64,000 nt of DNA, from the NCBI GenBank assembly GCA_021014325.1, contig CM037462.1, positions 21,596,135 to 21,660,134 on the forward strand. Direction: 5' to 3'. The position numbers and the translations under genes were made by a program. The number at the start of each line of letters is the position of its first letter. Positions within the stretch are counted from its first letter, which is position 1. Shown here one piece after another: positions 10,336-64,000 of the stretch. The notes beneath the pieces are model-generated. The model saw only the letters and a list, made by a program, of their open reading frames with translations. It was not told the origin of the DNA and searched no databases. The DNA comes from Plazaster borealis (lineage: Eukaryota > Echinodermata > Asteroidea > Forcipulatida > Labidiasteridae).

Positions 10336-12038
10336 AAATTATCTAGACTGGCAGATCCGAAGAGAGCCAGTAATAGTATCATCAAGGGTCGTCAGGAAAG
10401 CAGCACCGTTTGGGGGTCCGAAGTATGTGCATTCCTGGATATAGTCTGGGTAGTTCCGCACACACAGAATTTGTCAAAAATTCAAAAGCAGACATCAAAA
10501 GTTGAATCTTTGTTCACAGAAATGAACTATCACAATTATCCAAGTGCACTGCACAAGGTCTATAAAAGCAACACTTCATTTACGTATAATCTTCCTTATA
10601 TGAGTAGCACGCAAAGGCATGACCAATTAATAAAAAATTGCCAAATTTTATATTTTCCCGATGTTGTTGTTAGGGACGTGCTGCAGGGTTTGGTGTTTGT
10701 TTGTATTTGGTCTTCGTCGTCCCCTCCCCCTAATATGGAAATGGGATCGTGGGAAAAACAAGTTTGAGAGGTAAGCCCATCTATTATTCAACCTGAACGC
10801 AAATAATGTTGGCAATTGTGTGGAATTTGTTCTTGGCCATTGAAAAAGGATAATCCTAAAAATAAAAGATGGATTTGACTTACCTGCTCTCACCAAACCG
10901 TCCACCATCATCAGAATACGGAAATACAATGAATGATATAAACACAATTATGTTGAAGTTCTGGTCTCTACTTTCTCTTCCTTGTCAGGTAATGCCACAT
11001 TGATAGATGGTCTAATTTGTGAACCCTGGACCTACACCACAAATGGAACCATGGCTGGTACAGTTCACCCATTAAGGAATTTGTTGTATAAAAGGTCATC
11101 ATCATTATTCAAAAGTTCATGCAAGGCACGTGAATAGACCAAACCCGATGATACCAGGCCCGTAACCAGGAATTATTATTAATTATGTATTTAATTATTT
11201 TATTTTTTTATGTAGGGAACCAAAGTGCGCCCTCAGTGTTCAAGTGAGTGTAATGGAAAAGCTAGATTTTACCGAGTGATTATATTCTGCCACAATGCAC
11301 GAAAGAAATGCATTCAATATTTGTTTTATAAAAACTCACTCATAAATCCTTTTTCGTAATAAAAACAGTAGAAACGGAAACTAGTCGACCCACACTCTGA
11401 AAATTATTCTAAAAACCTTCCTAATCAACGTAGACGACTCCATGTAGTTTACCAACCCTGTCCGCCGTGACACGACCTTGCCTCGTTTGGACAAACGGGC
11501 GGGAACGATTATTGTGGGGAACGACGCTGCGAAGTGTCCAATAGTTATTCATTATTGGTCTCCAACATTTATTTGTGCATTGTCGCGGCAGTAAATGAAG
11601 AAACGATGTACCCTTGTTCCCCTTCGAGTACCTTATTATAAGCCGCGAATAATAATTTGCCCGCCCGTTTCCATGTGGTGCTCGATATGTGGCATGGTGT
11701 ACCCCCTCCCCCTATTCTGTCTTCATTGTGTTCTGGGTATCTCGGGAATTCTTGGGAGGATTTTAGAGGGTGTTTGGTACTTCTGTGCAAGAGGGAAAGA
11801 ATGTGTTAAACTATTGGAACATATGGGTGACACCCTAGCTCTGCATGGTATGTACATACTTCACGCAAGATAATGCTAAGCGAATTTTCGTCACGCTACA
11901 AATTTAACTACGCGCTGTCTTCCATTTTGTGACGCAAGGCCATTTTGCTTGCGTCTGAAGAATAAACCTGCTTTATAGCTAGCCACTTTATGTGTCAAAC
12001 TAAATGGAAAGTACAAAAGTGAGACAGAATTTTAATCA
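10336..12038. other. Intergenic stretch, nothing assigned
   Basis: Scanned on both strands. Several open frames exist (for example 10297-10767 and 11595-11873), but none has domain features or credible splice structure. Confidence 0.35.
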
Positions 12039-12044
12039 TTTATT
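12039..12044 (-). promoter_or_regulatory. Candidate poly(A) signal AATAAA
   Basis: AATAAA on the - strand begins 9 bases after the stop codon of the amidohydrolase exon. This very short spacing is compatible with a minimal 3' UTR or may be chance. Confidence 0.4.
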
Positions 12045-12052
12045 CTGGCACT

Positions 12053-12271
12053 TCATTTAATATGGCCAATAGTCTGGTGACCGTCGATGAACGTCTCGAT
12101 GACATTAATCCTCTCTAAGTCGACTGGTTCCACGTTGTACGGGTTCTCTGACGGCACCACCAGGTCGGCCTTTTTGCCCACCGTGATGCTACCCACATCG
12201 ATCTCCAGGTGGAGTTGCCAGGCCGCGTTGACGGTGTAGGACTTGAGAGCCTCGTGGATGGACGGCGATAG
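12053..12271 (-). CDS. C-terminal exon of an Amidohydro_3 (YtcJ-like) metal-dependent hydrolase
   Basis: Encodes about 72 residues ending in a TGA stop at 12053-12055. The text LSPSIHEALKSYTVNAAWQ, then GSITVGKKADLVV, SENP and TFIDGH matches the conserved C-terminal part of the amidohydrolase superfamily, where the small beta-sandwich domain closes after the TIM barrel. The G-K-x-A-D-L-V motif is diagnostic of that region; the metal ligands lie further upstream and are not in this exon. The 5' boundary is uncertain: a CTCAG acceptor gives 12271, but the frame stays open to 12301. No upstream exon was found before SVEP1, so this is either the last exon of a gene with a long intron or an isolated fragment. 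Its base composition is more GC-rich than its surroundings, as expected of real coding sequence here. Confidence 0.6.
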   Translation of the reverse strand, partial: LSPSIHEALKSYTVNAAWQLHLEIDVGSITVGKKADLVVPSENPYNVEPVDLERINVIETFIDGHQTIGHIK

Positions 12272-12304
12272 CTGAGCCGTAAGGTGTGTTTGAGTTTTCA
12301 AACA

Positions 12305-13787
12305 TAAAGGTATGAGTTATTGTCTGGACCCAAAACAACGGAACGACATTTCTTGTGAAGCGTGTGGTGGATAGACTGAAATTCGTTTTAGTGCATGTTG
12401 CCCCCACCAAAATACAAAAACAATTCTTAGGGAGAATAAGCTCGAAGCGGTGTAGCGAGTCTACATATTTACAACTCTGGTGACTATTGATACCTCGGAT
12501 CCTTATGCACGAGTAGTGATCGACCCAAACACGTTGAAAAAGTAACATCTACCGATTTCATAACTGTTTCACTCATTTTGCCGCCATGTAATTAATGTGG
12601 CGCCCTCAATCGCCAATGCTTAACAGAGTTTAGACTGGTGTTCTGTCGTTATCAATTCAATTCAAATCAATTTTGTTCATTTCATCACAGTTTCCCGATA
12701 GGAGAATGTGAATGAAAGAGTGAAGGGGTGAGTTGGCTTGTGGGTTATAAGTACCGCAAGGTTACAGACAGGCACCGGTTTTACAAACCCAATGGTTTCA
12801 TTGGATAGACTTGCAGTGACGTAAGCTTTCCATATATGTTATGATTGGTCCGAAGTGATGTAGTTTGTCAGCTCTTGCGCCTTCGATCTTGTGCTATGTG
12901 TGTATAATGTTTGTATGTAATGTACCTTCGTCGGTGTACCCGTACTGATGGAGAGTTATCTTTAACTAACCATGATGGAGGAACCATGACCATCCCACCT
13001 CCATAACCTCCCTAACTGCGAGTGCAAGCTAAAAAACTCAACAGCCGATAAGCTACTCGGAAGTATTTTGTCAACACGTGTGTATTTTTATGGTGGAATT
13101 ATAGTAGACATTAATATCTTTGTAGTACGGAATGTAGTATACAAACAGTGTACAGTAGTAAACACCTGCAATCGGGAACCTCCTATTGTCTCCCTTTTGT
13201 TTGTTTGTAACTTTTTGACAACACACACTTTCCAATTGGGGACCTTCACCCAAACCAAACCGGGGACACCCTACTGTCCTCTTTTGTTATTTGAATGTTT
13301 ATACCTACCCACACGTCACACACACACACCCACAGTGACAGACAACTACGACTGATGGATGGGAAGCGAGGTCAAAAGGTACATCTGTCAGGATCCTGCC
13401 AGGCGTTCAAGGCAGGTATCTTGCATTATTCACGAACCTCGAAGTGTGTGACGTCAAATGTCGCCACCAACGGTGAACATTGGATAATGTCACACTCGAT
13501 CGTTATAATGCTTATAATGTCGGAAGTTTTGCTTTCGTTTGTCCGGATTTGTTCACATTTTCTCGACCTTGACAAAAGTACAATAATTATTATATTGTAA
13601 TCAGCTTTTGTTTCTGAATAGATTTTGTACTCAAAAACTCAAAATGTAATTTCTCGGTACATTAAAGTGTTTTACATTGTATGAAAAAACCCGTATATAA
13701 ACCAAACACAGAAACCGGGTTTGGGTTTTGGTGTTTTTTTTCTTGCTTCAGAACAGTTTCAGACGAGGATCGTAAGTTGTGTGGGCT
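12305..13787. other. Intergenic stretch, nothing assigned
   Basis: No exon was supported on either strand. A short CA-rich run occurs at about 13315-13330. Confidence 0.35.
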
Positions 13788-13927
13788 CTAATTCCTTTTT
13801 TTCCCCGTAAGTTTGCGAATTGCATGCTTCGCTTTCGTGTTGAGGTTGAATAACCAGTCATGCCAGTGCATATCCATTTGATTGATAGGGAGGTTAATGA
13901 CACAAAACAGCTGCTCAGTCTTACATA
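13788..13927 (-). CDS. Candidate terminal exon of an unidentified gene
   Basis: A good acceptor (pyrimidine-rich GGTTTTTCTTTTCAG) precedes 13927. The exon then reads CKTEQLFCVINLPINQ, MDMHWHDWLFNLNTKAKH and AIRKLTGKKRN before a TAG stop at 13788-13790. The residue mix looks like protein, with a basic end. I do not recognise the family and could not find a partner exon, so this is tentative. Confidence 0.25.
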
Positions 13928-14838
13928 CTGAAAAGAAAAACCCAAGTTGATGAAGAGGCGAAGGATAAACCCTAACAATGAACCCCTTTCTGTTGTGAAG
14001 GTTGGGGGTTTATTGATCCAGATTTATGAGGAGAATAAAGACCTGCTTAGATTTTCCTGAAATAAGGGTACAAGCAAGGTGGATCGAATGTAACTTTAAT
14101 TGTGGCAGAGATGGAAGTGGATAAGGAACAGGATTTGACAGTATGCAAAAGAATGTGGACACAACCCGGCCGCGAGCAGGAAAACTGATTTCCTTGTGTG
14201 AATCTTGATAACCCGATGGAAAGACTACGAGGTCGTTTCCCATTTCGCTGTCATAATCTGCTTTAGCAGCACGCGACTTATCTATTTATTAACCCTCTCT
14301 CTGGAAGTGTAGAGGGTCAAAGCGCGGGTTCTCATGTACTGTTGTGCAATCTAATGAGTGACTTGAAGGCAAGGTTAACCAAAGCGACGCGCGCACATGG
14401 CGCATATTGGCTGAATGATATCCACAGCAGGTTCTCTTCTACCATTGATAAACTACCAGCCTAATGCTAACACATTTAAGTGTTAATTCTTCCTGTGTGA
14501 CAATTATTATTCCAGCGATCTGGTGTATACATCATAGCCAACCGACATTCCATACATATGATTTAATAATAATGTATGATCTGTCAAAGTTGTGAATGGA
14601 GCTGTGAGTTTGTCAGCGGTATCATTGCCCAAGAAATTGGCACTCCGGGGAAACAAAAGGCGGTGTCGAGTGTCCAACGAGGAGGAGTTCGTGGGACGTT
14701 TCGAGGCTGCTCCCCCACGGGCTGTGTAAATAAAACCTGGTGGTGGTCGTGTCTACATTATTACTATTGTTTATGGACACCAAGGCCAAAATGCCATGTC
14801 CTGGCTCGGTGTTGTAGCACTATTAAAAACAACTCGGC
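13928..14838. other. 5' flank and leader of SVEP1
   Basis: Upstream sequence and presumed 5' UTR of SVEP1. An in-frame TAA at 14824-14826 closes the frame just before the first ATG, so translation starts within the first coding exon. I could not identify a promoter element with confidence. Confidence 0.4.
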
Positions 14839-59538
<44,700 letters not shown>

Positions 59539-61495
59539 ACTTATTCTATTCTGTGTTGTGGGTAAACAAAAGATAATAATTGGGGCCAATTTCCTACAAG
59601 TATTTGCCGGTAAACAATTTTGTTCTGCTTACTGTAGTAGAGAAATGTACGTAAGCACAAGTTGACATATAGGTGTGTGTTAGCGTTCACAGTGGATTTA
59701 CAATTCGCAATAGATTTGCATTGTTGCATCACTAATCTGCTTTAACAGGGACGCCGGCAAGTTAGTGTTTGTAAACATTGGTTATATAAAAAAGAAAATA
59801 AGCTTAGGATCGCTTCATAAAACAGAAACTTTATGAAATAAGCCATTTGCGAGTTAGATTTGAGTCATGTCTGGTACAATGTCTGGAAATTTGTGCGTAT
59901 CGGCTCGCAATTCTTGCGTATCGGCCCGCAATTCTTGCGTATCGGCCCGATACGCTAGTTTGTGCATGGGGAGGAGCCTGAGACTGAGGAATTCAAGTTG
60001 AGCATTCATTTGTGACCGAACAAGACATTTTCCTTGATATTTAATCTAATTCACAGATGGCTTATTGGCCCTTATTTAATGAGAAATTTTTACCAAATGA
60101 TTTTATCCATTAATGTATGATTTTCATATACACAAGAAAAAATCATAAAGAACGTTAAGACCGAATTCAAATTTTACTCTACATATAAATTGTATTTAAT
60201 TTTTTACATTGTATTAAACACTTTGTATATTTCAATAAATGTTGTTAGTGTATTTAATTTATAGATGCAGTTGAACAGTACGTACAATGCAATGCCGTTA
60301 TGTAAATATGCTCACATAAAACGTTGACTTCAGTTTAATTGCATAAACATTTTACATTTTCCCAAATGGTGGTGCCCTTTACCAAGGAGAAAACTGCCTG
60401 GTGCCCTTTCCCTTTCAAAAACGAGCATCAGACCTGTGAGTCAAAAAGTATATATAGCAACTCCACACCCACATCTCGTCCCGTGCCAACCATAGTTGGT
60501 TTTGCCTATATAGGAATGGAACACGGAGAATGCTGAGCTCAATTCTCATCCATGTTTGATGTGCACGCCCTCTATGTCAGCTGAGAGTATTGATACCATG
60601 TGACATGCCTATATTGCAAAATTAACTAGATCAACCAATAGGAAAGCTTAAATTTGCCACACAGCTAACATTGCTGCACGCATGAATTGCCTCAAAATAG
60701 ATACGCACAGATAACTACACCCACAGCATTCTCTTTATTTCTATGGGCCTATCACAGTTTGCCATTTCCTTTGATAGCCCAAGGAGAAACAAAACTCAAA
60801 CTCTGCTGTCTTATCACAGATGGATTTGGGGTCAAGAATACAGGTTTTCTATGTACTGTTGTATAATGAAGTACATGTCGTTATAATTAAAACAACCTAA
60901 ACATAGTTTTTTGCTTTGTTTTTGTTTAAAAAATGAAATCGTTCAAGTTAAAACGAGATAGGAAGTACCCATTTATACCTACGTATGTCACTTAACAACC
61001 ACTAGTTAACCATTGGTCCTTGCGCGAACTTGACCCGAGTCAAAATTATGTCACATCAAATTACTAAAAGCGGTGACTTTTGCCAATAAAACCCTGCATA
61101 CATTTTTAGGTTTAAAGTTACAAAGAAAGTGGCATAAACCAATCATGAATCTGAGGTATTAATCAAATATACATTAAAGGCATGATATTCTTCCTAGTTG
61201 GATTTTCGATTTGTGGGCACTTGGAAAAATTGTGATTAATATCCTGATAAGTAAGTCTTTAAAGCCTACACTATGTACATGTAGGTCAGCCCTTGTACTC
61301 GATAAAATATTCCTACTTTTTTTCTCAAATATCAAGTCACAGATTACATTTATTTATTGACCTATTTCACGACACGCAGTGCAGTGACAGGTGCCTATCC
61401 TGTCCGCCATTTGGGAGTCAAAACACACACAAAGGAATTGACTCCCAAAATGGTGGAAATAGTACACATGCATTGGATGGAGGTGCGTTGCGAGT
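59539..61495 (+). other. SVEP1 3' UTR and intergenic sequence
   Basis: Includes a candidate poly(A) site (60234-60239), a small CGTATCGGCCCGCAATTCTTG tandem (about 59895-59955) and a stretch near 60540-60680 resembling 29190-29345. No gene was seen. Confidence 0.45.
60234..60239 (+). promoter_or_regulatory. SVEP1: Candidate SVEP1 poly(A) signal AATAAA
   Basis: AATAAA about 700 bases after the stop, followed by the GT-rich TGTTGTTAGTGT expected downstream of a cleavage site. Confidence 0.45.
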
Positions 61496-61770
61496 GTCGT
61501 GTCGTGGCCGAATGGTTAAGAGCACCGGACTCAAGCTCTGGTGTTTCTGATCAGCAGAGTGTGGGTTCGAGTCCCGGTCATGAAACTTGTATCCTTGAGC
61601 AAGATGCTTTACCATAATTGCTTTACCATAATTGCTTTGTCCTTCGGATGGGACTTTAAGCCGTAGGTCCCATGTACTAGGATTGTTTAATGCATGTAAA
61701 AGAACCCAGAACACTTATCGTGGTTGACCCCGGTGTTTCTGGTTCAAATAGCAAGCACCCTTGTTTACAG
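61496..61770 (+). mobile_element. tRNA-derived SINE, family A, 3'-truncated
   Basis: Head GTGTCGTGGCCGAATGGTTA with a perfect B box GGTTCGAGTCC. The body runs to about 61770 and lacks the ATT tail. Confidence 0.75.
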
Positions 61771-61959
61771 GTTTCCTCAGGCTTGCGAGCTACAGTGATT
61801 AAGTTCACTTATGAGGCACCCTTAATTTCATTACAAGAAATATATAATAATCATTGTGGAAGGGATCAATACATGTTTAGAACATCTGGAAAAGCTTCAA
61901 ATATTTTCAGTGACAAAATATACTACTTTACCATACAAAAAAAAGTATGCTACATAAAT

Positions 61960-62160
61960 TCAAAATTTAAAATATTGGCCTTTAAAATCCAGCTTATTTA
62001 GAAATTTAATCATGTCTTTATCAAAGGATTTTGTACCACAGATGATGAACAACGTTTCTTGTTCTTGGGTAGTCTTGAACTCTTCAGCAAGCATGTCTTG
62101 ATTGATGCGTCCGTAGTGGAAACTCTCTCCGTAGCCTTGGGGATGCTGTCCAGGCTGGTC
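61960..62160 (-). CDS. CYB5RL: CYB5RL-like last coding exon
   Basis: 201 nt, phase 0, acceptor CTTTAG. Encodes 66 residues and a TGA stop: QGYGESFHYGRINQDML, then TLFIICGTKSFDKDMIKFL. This is the C-terminal end of an NADH-cytochrome b5 reductase-type flavoprotein, with the conserved ICG motif followed by the phenylalanine loop. SVEP1 ends 2.4 kb away, transcribed towards it. Confidence 0.85.
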   Translation of the reverse strand, partial: DQPGQHPQGYGESFHYGRINQDMLAEEFKTTQEQETLFIICGTKSFDKDMIKFLNKLDFKGQYFKF

Positions 62161-63065
62161 CTAAAGAAACAAAAACAGATTTATTTCAGACATAAAAACA
62201 TCATTTCCAACCCCTTAGGTCAACCTTACCCGCTCCTTCCTCCACCCACTCCAATGACTTTATCACAAACCTCTTATATCAAGTTATCAAAGAGTTACCA
62301 TGGGTTCCATTAGAACAAATAAACCCTTCACTTTGTTTTATTGTTATGTCACCAGCGTTTTCCTTTAACAGTTGTCCGCTGGCCAAATACTTTTTGAAAC
62401 TCCTGAGGACCAGTCAAAATTCTTTCCAAGTGGTCCGGCTGGACACTTCAAAGTTGAAAAGCATCCCTATGTAATATGAAATATGGCCCAGTAAAAAAAA
62501 ACTGGCTGACTAGTAAAACAACAAGCTACCTGGTCTAGCTGGCTACCTTAGTCACTGAAAAAGTTGAGGGCAAACCCTGGTCACTTGAAATTTTACTCTT
62601 CTACAATTTCAAATAGCATCTCTTTTTCATGTTGAACCGCACAGGCCAGAATTTACCGGTGCCTCCATCAGCATATTCAACAGTTTGCAATTTTCAAAAA
62701 GAAGTTGGGGCTCAACTTACCCACTGGACCACTGGCCAGAGTCCAGTAATTTTAGCACTTGGACAGAAACCCCAAAACCAACAAGTCCTGCAGTCTAGTG
62801 TTTTTCCAAATCCCTGGCTACACGGCAGTTAAAGGTTGTATGGCTTCTGACTGGCACCCCCGAACAAATATATTGACAAAATAGGGAGAACACTAACATT
62901 AGGGCTAGATAGCTGAGTTGGTAGAGCGCCAGCACGTTAATCTGGAGGTCTTTGGTTCAAATCCCAATTTGTCTTCGTTCAACCCCAAATTATTTAAAAT
63001 TAACCCAGTCAGTTTCCCTTGTGGTTTATTACTTGATGTATTTGTTTTTGTTCTGTTTTACTCAC
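62161..63065 (-). other. CYB5RL intron
   Basis: Contains a family B SINE (62805-62990). The rest is unassigned. Confidence 0.45.
62805..62990 (+). mobile_element. tRNA-derived SINE, family B
   Basis: ATCCCTGGCTACACGGCAGT...GGCTTCTGACTGGCACCCCC, then GGGCTAGATAGCTGAGTTGG with B box GGTTCAAATCC and TTCGTTCAACCCC. Confidence 0.75.
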
Positions 63066-63269
63066 CTGACTCAATGCATATAAAACTGTAAAATTCCAAT
63101 ATGCTGTTAGCTCATTCAAAGTTTCACGAAGTAAAATATCTTCATACGTCCGATTAGCAAACAGTAGACGCACGAATGTCTCATCATCATCATTGGTAAC
63201 AATGTGTCGGATGACTTGAAGCATTGGGGCGATACCGGTACCCGCTGCGAGCATGACAATACGTCGATT
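63066..63269 (-). CDS. CYB5RL: CYB5RL-like penultimate exon, NAD-binding segment
   Basis: 204 nt, phase 0-0, acceptor TTCTCATAG and donor [22 protein letters not shown] carries the G-T-G-x-x-P NAD(P)H-binding signature of the ferredoxin-reductase fold. [20 protein letters not shown] and [12 protein letters not shown] match CYB5RL more closely than CYB5R1-4. The enzyme is predicted to pass electrons from NADH through FAD to cytochrome b5 or a similar acceptor; this function is inferred from the family. Confidence 0.88.
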
Positions 63270-63349
63270 CTATGAGAAAAGAAAAATGGAAACAAGAATC
63301 ATAATAAGTGTTGTTTGAAGCTTTGCATGGTGTGGATAATAAGAAGTAA

Positions 63350-63605
63350 CTATAACTAGTAAACTTGCGGGTACAACCATGTGTAAATCTCTTGGGAGGA
63401 CTGTTGGCTCTGAAAAGAACCGGTGTGGTCTCGTCATTTTAAACAGTATACTCTGCTTGTCTTCTGCTCGTCTTCATCTCCTGAAGACGAGCAGAATAAA
63501 CTGTTTGAAATGTCGAGATGACACCAGCTCTTTTAAGAGCCAACACTCCTCCCAAAAGATATTTATACACGGTTGTACCTGCAAGTTTACTACTAATAGT
63601 TACTT
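63350..63605. mobile_element. Fold-back element (AAACTTGCGGGTACAACC family)
   Basis: The left arm (AGTAAACTTGCGGGTACAAC...GGTGTGGTCTCG) and right arm (GAGATGACACC...GTTGTACCTGCAAGTTTAC) pair around GTCTTCATCTCCTGAAGAC. One arm is also present at about 51915-52030. Confidence 0.7.
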
Positions 63606-63635
63606 CTTAAGAATCATGATTTTGGCCTGGTTCTT

Positions 63636-63900
63636 GGGCTATTTTATAGAGCTGCCTAAAGGTGAGCAAATTTTTCTGTTTACTGTAGCAGAAAAATTTG
63701 CTCAAAAACAAGCAAATTTCACTAGCAAGAAAACTAGGCGACCAGCTTGCGGATTCACCATGGATTTGCACTAATACGTAATTCACTTGCTTACAATAAG
63801 CACCGGAAGGTTAGCATGCCTTTTCTCCGTGCTTACATGACATGGAAATCACACAGTAAGCACAATGTTGGTTATTAAGCAGCTCTATGAAATGGGGCCC
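63636..63900. mobile_element. GGGCCCAATTTCATAGAGCTG family MITE
   Basis: Left GGGCTATTTTATAGAGCTGC, right AAGCAGCTCTATGAAATGGG,GCCC, about 265 bp. Confidence 0.65.
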
Positions 63901-63968
63901 TGGCTGCAACGGTTGTTGTTTTTCGGAACTCTCATCAGCAATGGATGTGAAGAAAGAAGATTTCTCAC

Positions 63969-64000
63969 CTTGTTGGGTTGGTATGAGAAACTACCAAATG
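63969..64000 (-). CDS. CYB5RL: CYB5RL-like exon, cut by the window edge
   Basis: Donor GTGAGA after 63969. Encodes FGSFSYQPNK, the segment (usually preceded by RGP) that lies just before the NAD-binding exon in b5 reductases. It splices in phase 0 to 63269. The upstream part of the gene lies beyond the window. Confidence 0.75.

Overview
This is nuclear DNA of an animal: split genes with GT-AG introns, tRNA-derived SINEs, a non-LTR retrotransposon and many short inverted-repeat elements. The repeat landscape and the make-up of the main gene suggest a marine invertebrate deuterostome, most likely an echinoderm and possibly a sea star. The species assignment is an inference.

The centre of the window (14839-59538, + strand) is an apparently complete SVEP1 orthologue. 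I joined 32 exons by reading frame, splice sites and domain continuity; they give about 3391 codons. SVEP1 is a giant secreted adhesion protein. Its order here is signal peptide, VWA, EGF-like, GCC2/GCC3 repeat, three CCP/sushi domains, two HYR domains, a fourth CCP, a linker, three more GCC2/GCC3 repeats, six EGFs (mostly calcium-binding type), a pentraxin/laminin-G-like domain, 28 CCPs, one EGF and a short Cys-rich tail. 26 of the CCPs lie in just three exons (52257-53999, 54428-54715, 54836-57427). The introns hold minisatellites, nested MITEs, SINEs and a LINE.

Left of SVEP1, on the - strand, are two Ig-like exons (5593-5895 and 820-1071) that probably belong to a TIE-like receptor gene running out of the window. 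Just upstream of the second exon lies an array of 112-bp repeats (about 1072-4290). Each unit is a copy of the splice acceptor plus the first 71 bases of that exon, and the array is interrupted by a SINE that was later duplicated with it. Further right are a C-terminal amidohydrolase exon (12053-12271, -) and an unidentified candidate terminal exon (13788-13927, -).

Right of SVEP1, convergent on the - strand, are the last three exons (the first one cut by the window edge) of a CYB5RL-like NADH-cytochrome b5 reductase gene (61960-64000).

Mobile elements include two tRNA-derived SINE families, a CR1/L2-type LINE whose 3' tail resembles that of the first SINE family, and several MITE families. 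Three MITE families carry TTAA ends, as expected of piggyBac-type elements, and two of these are inserted inside copies of another MITE.
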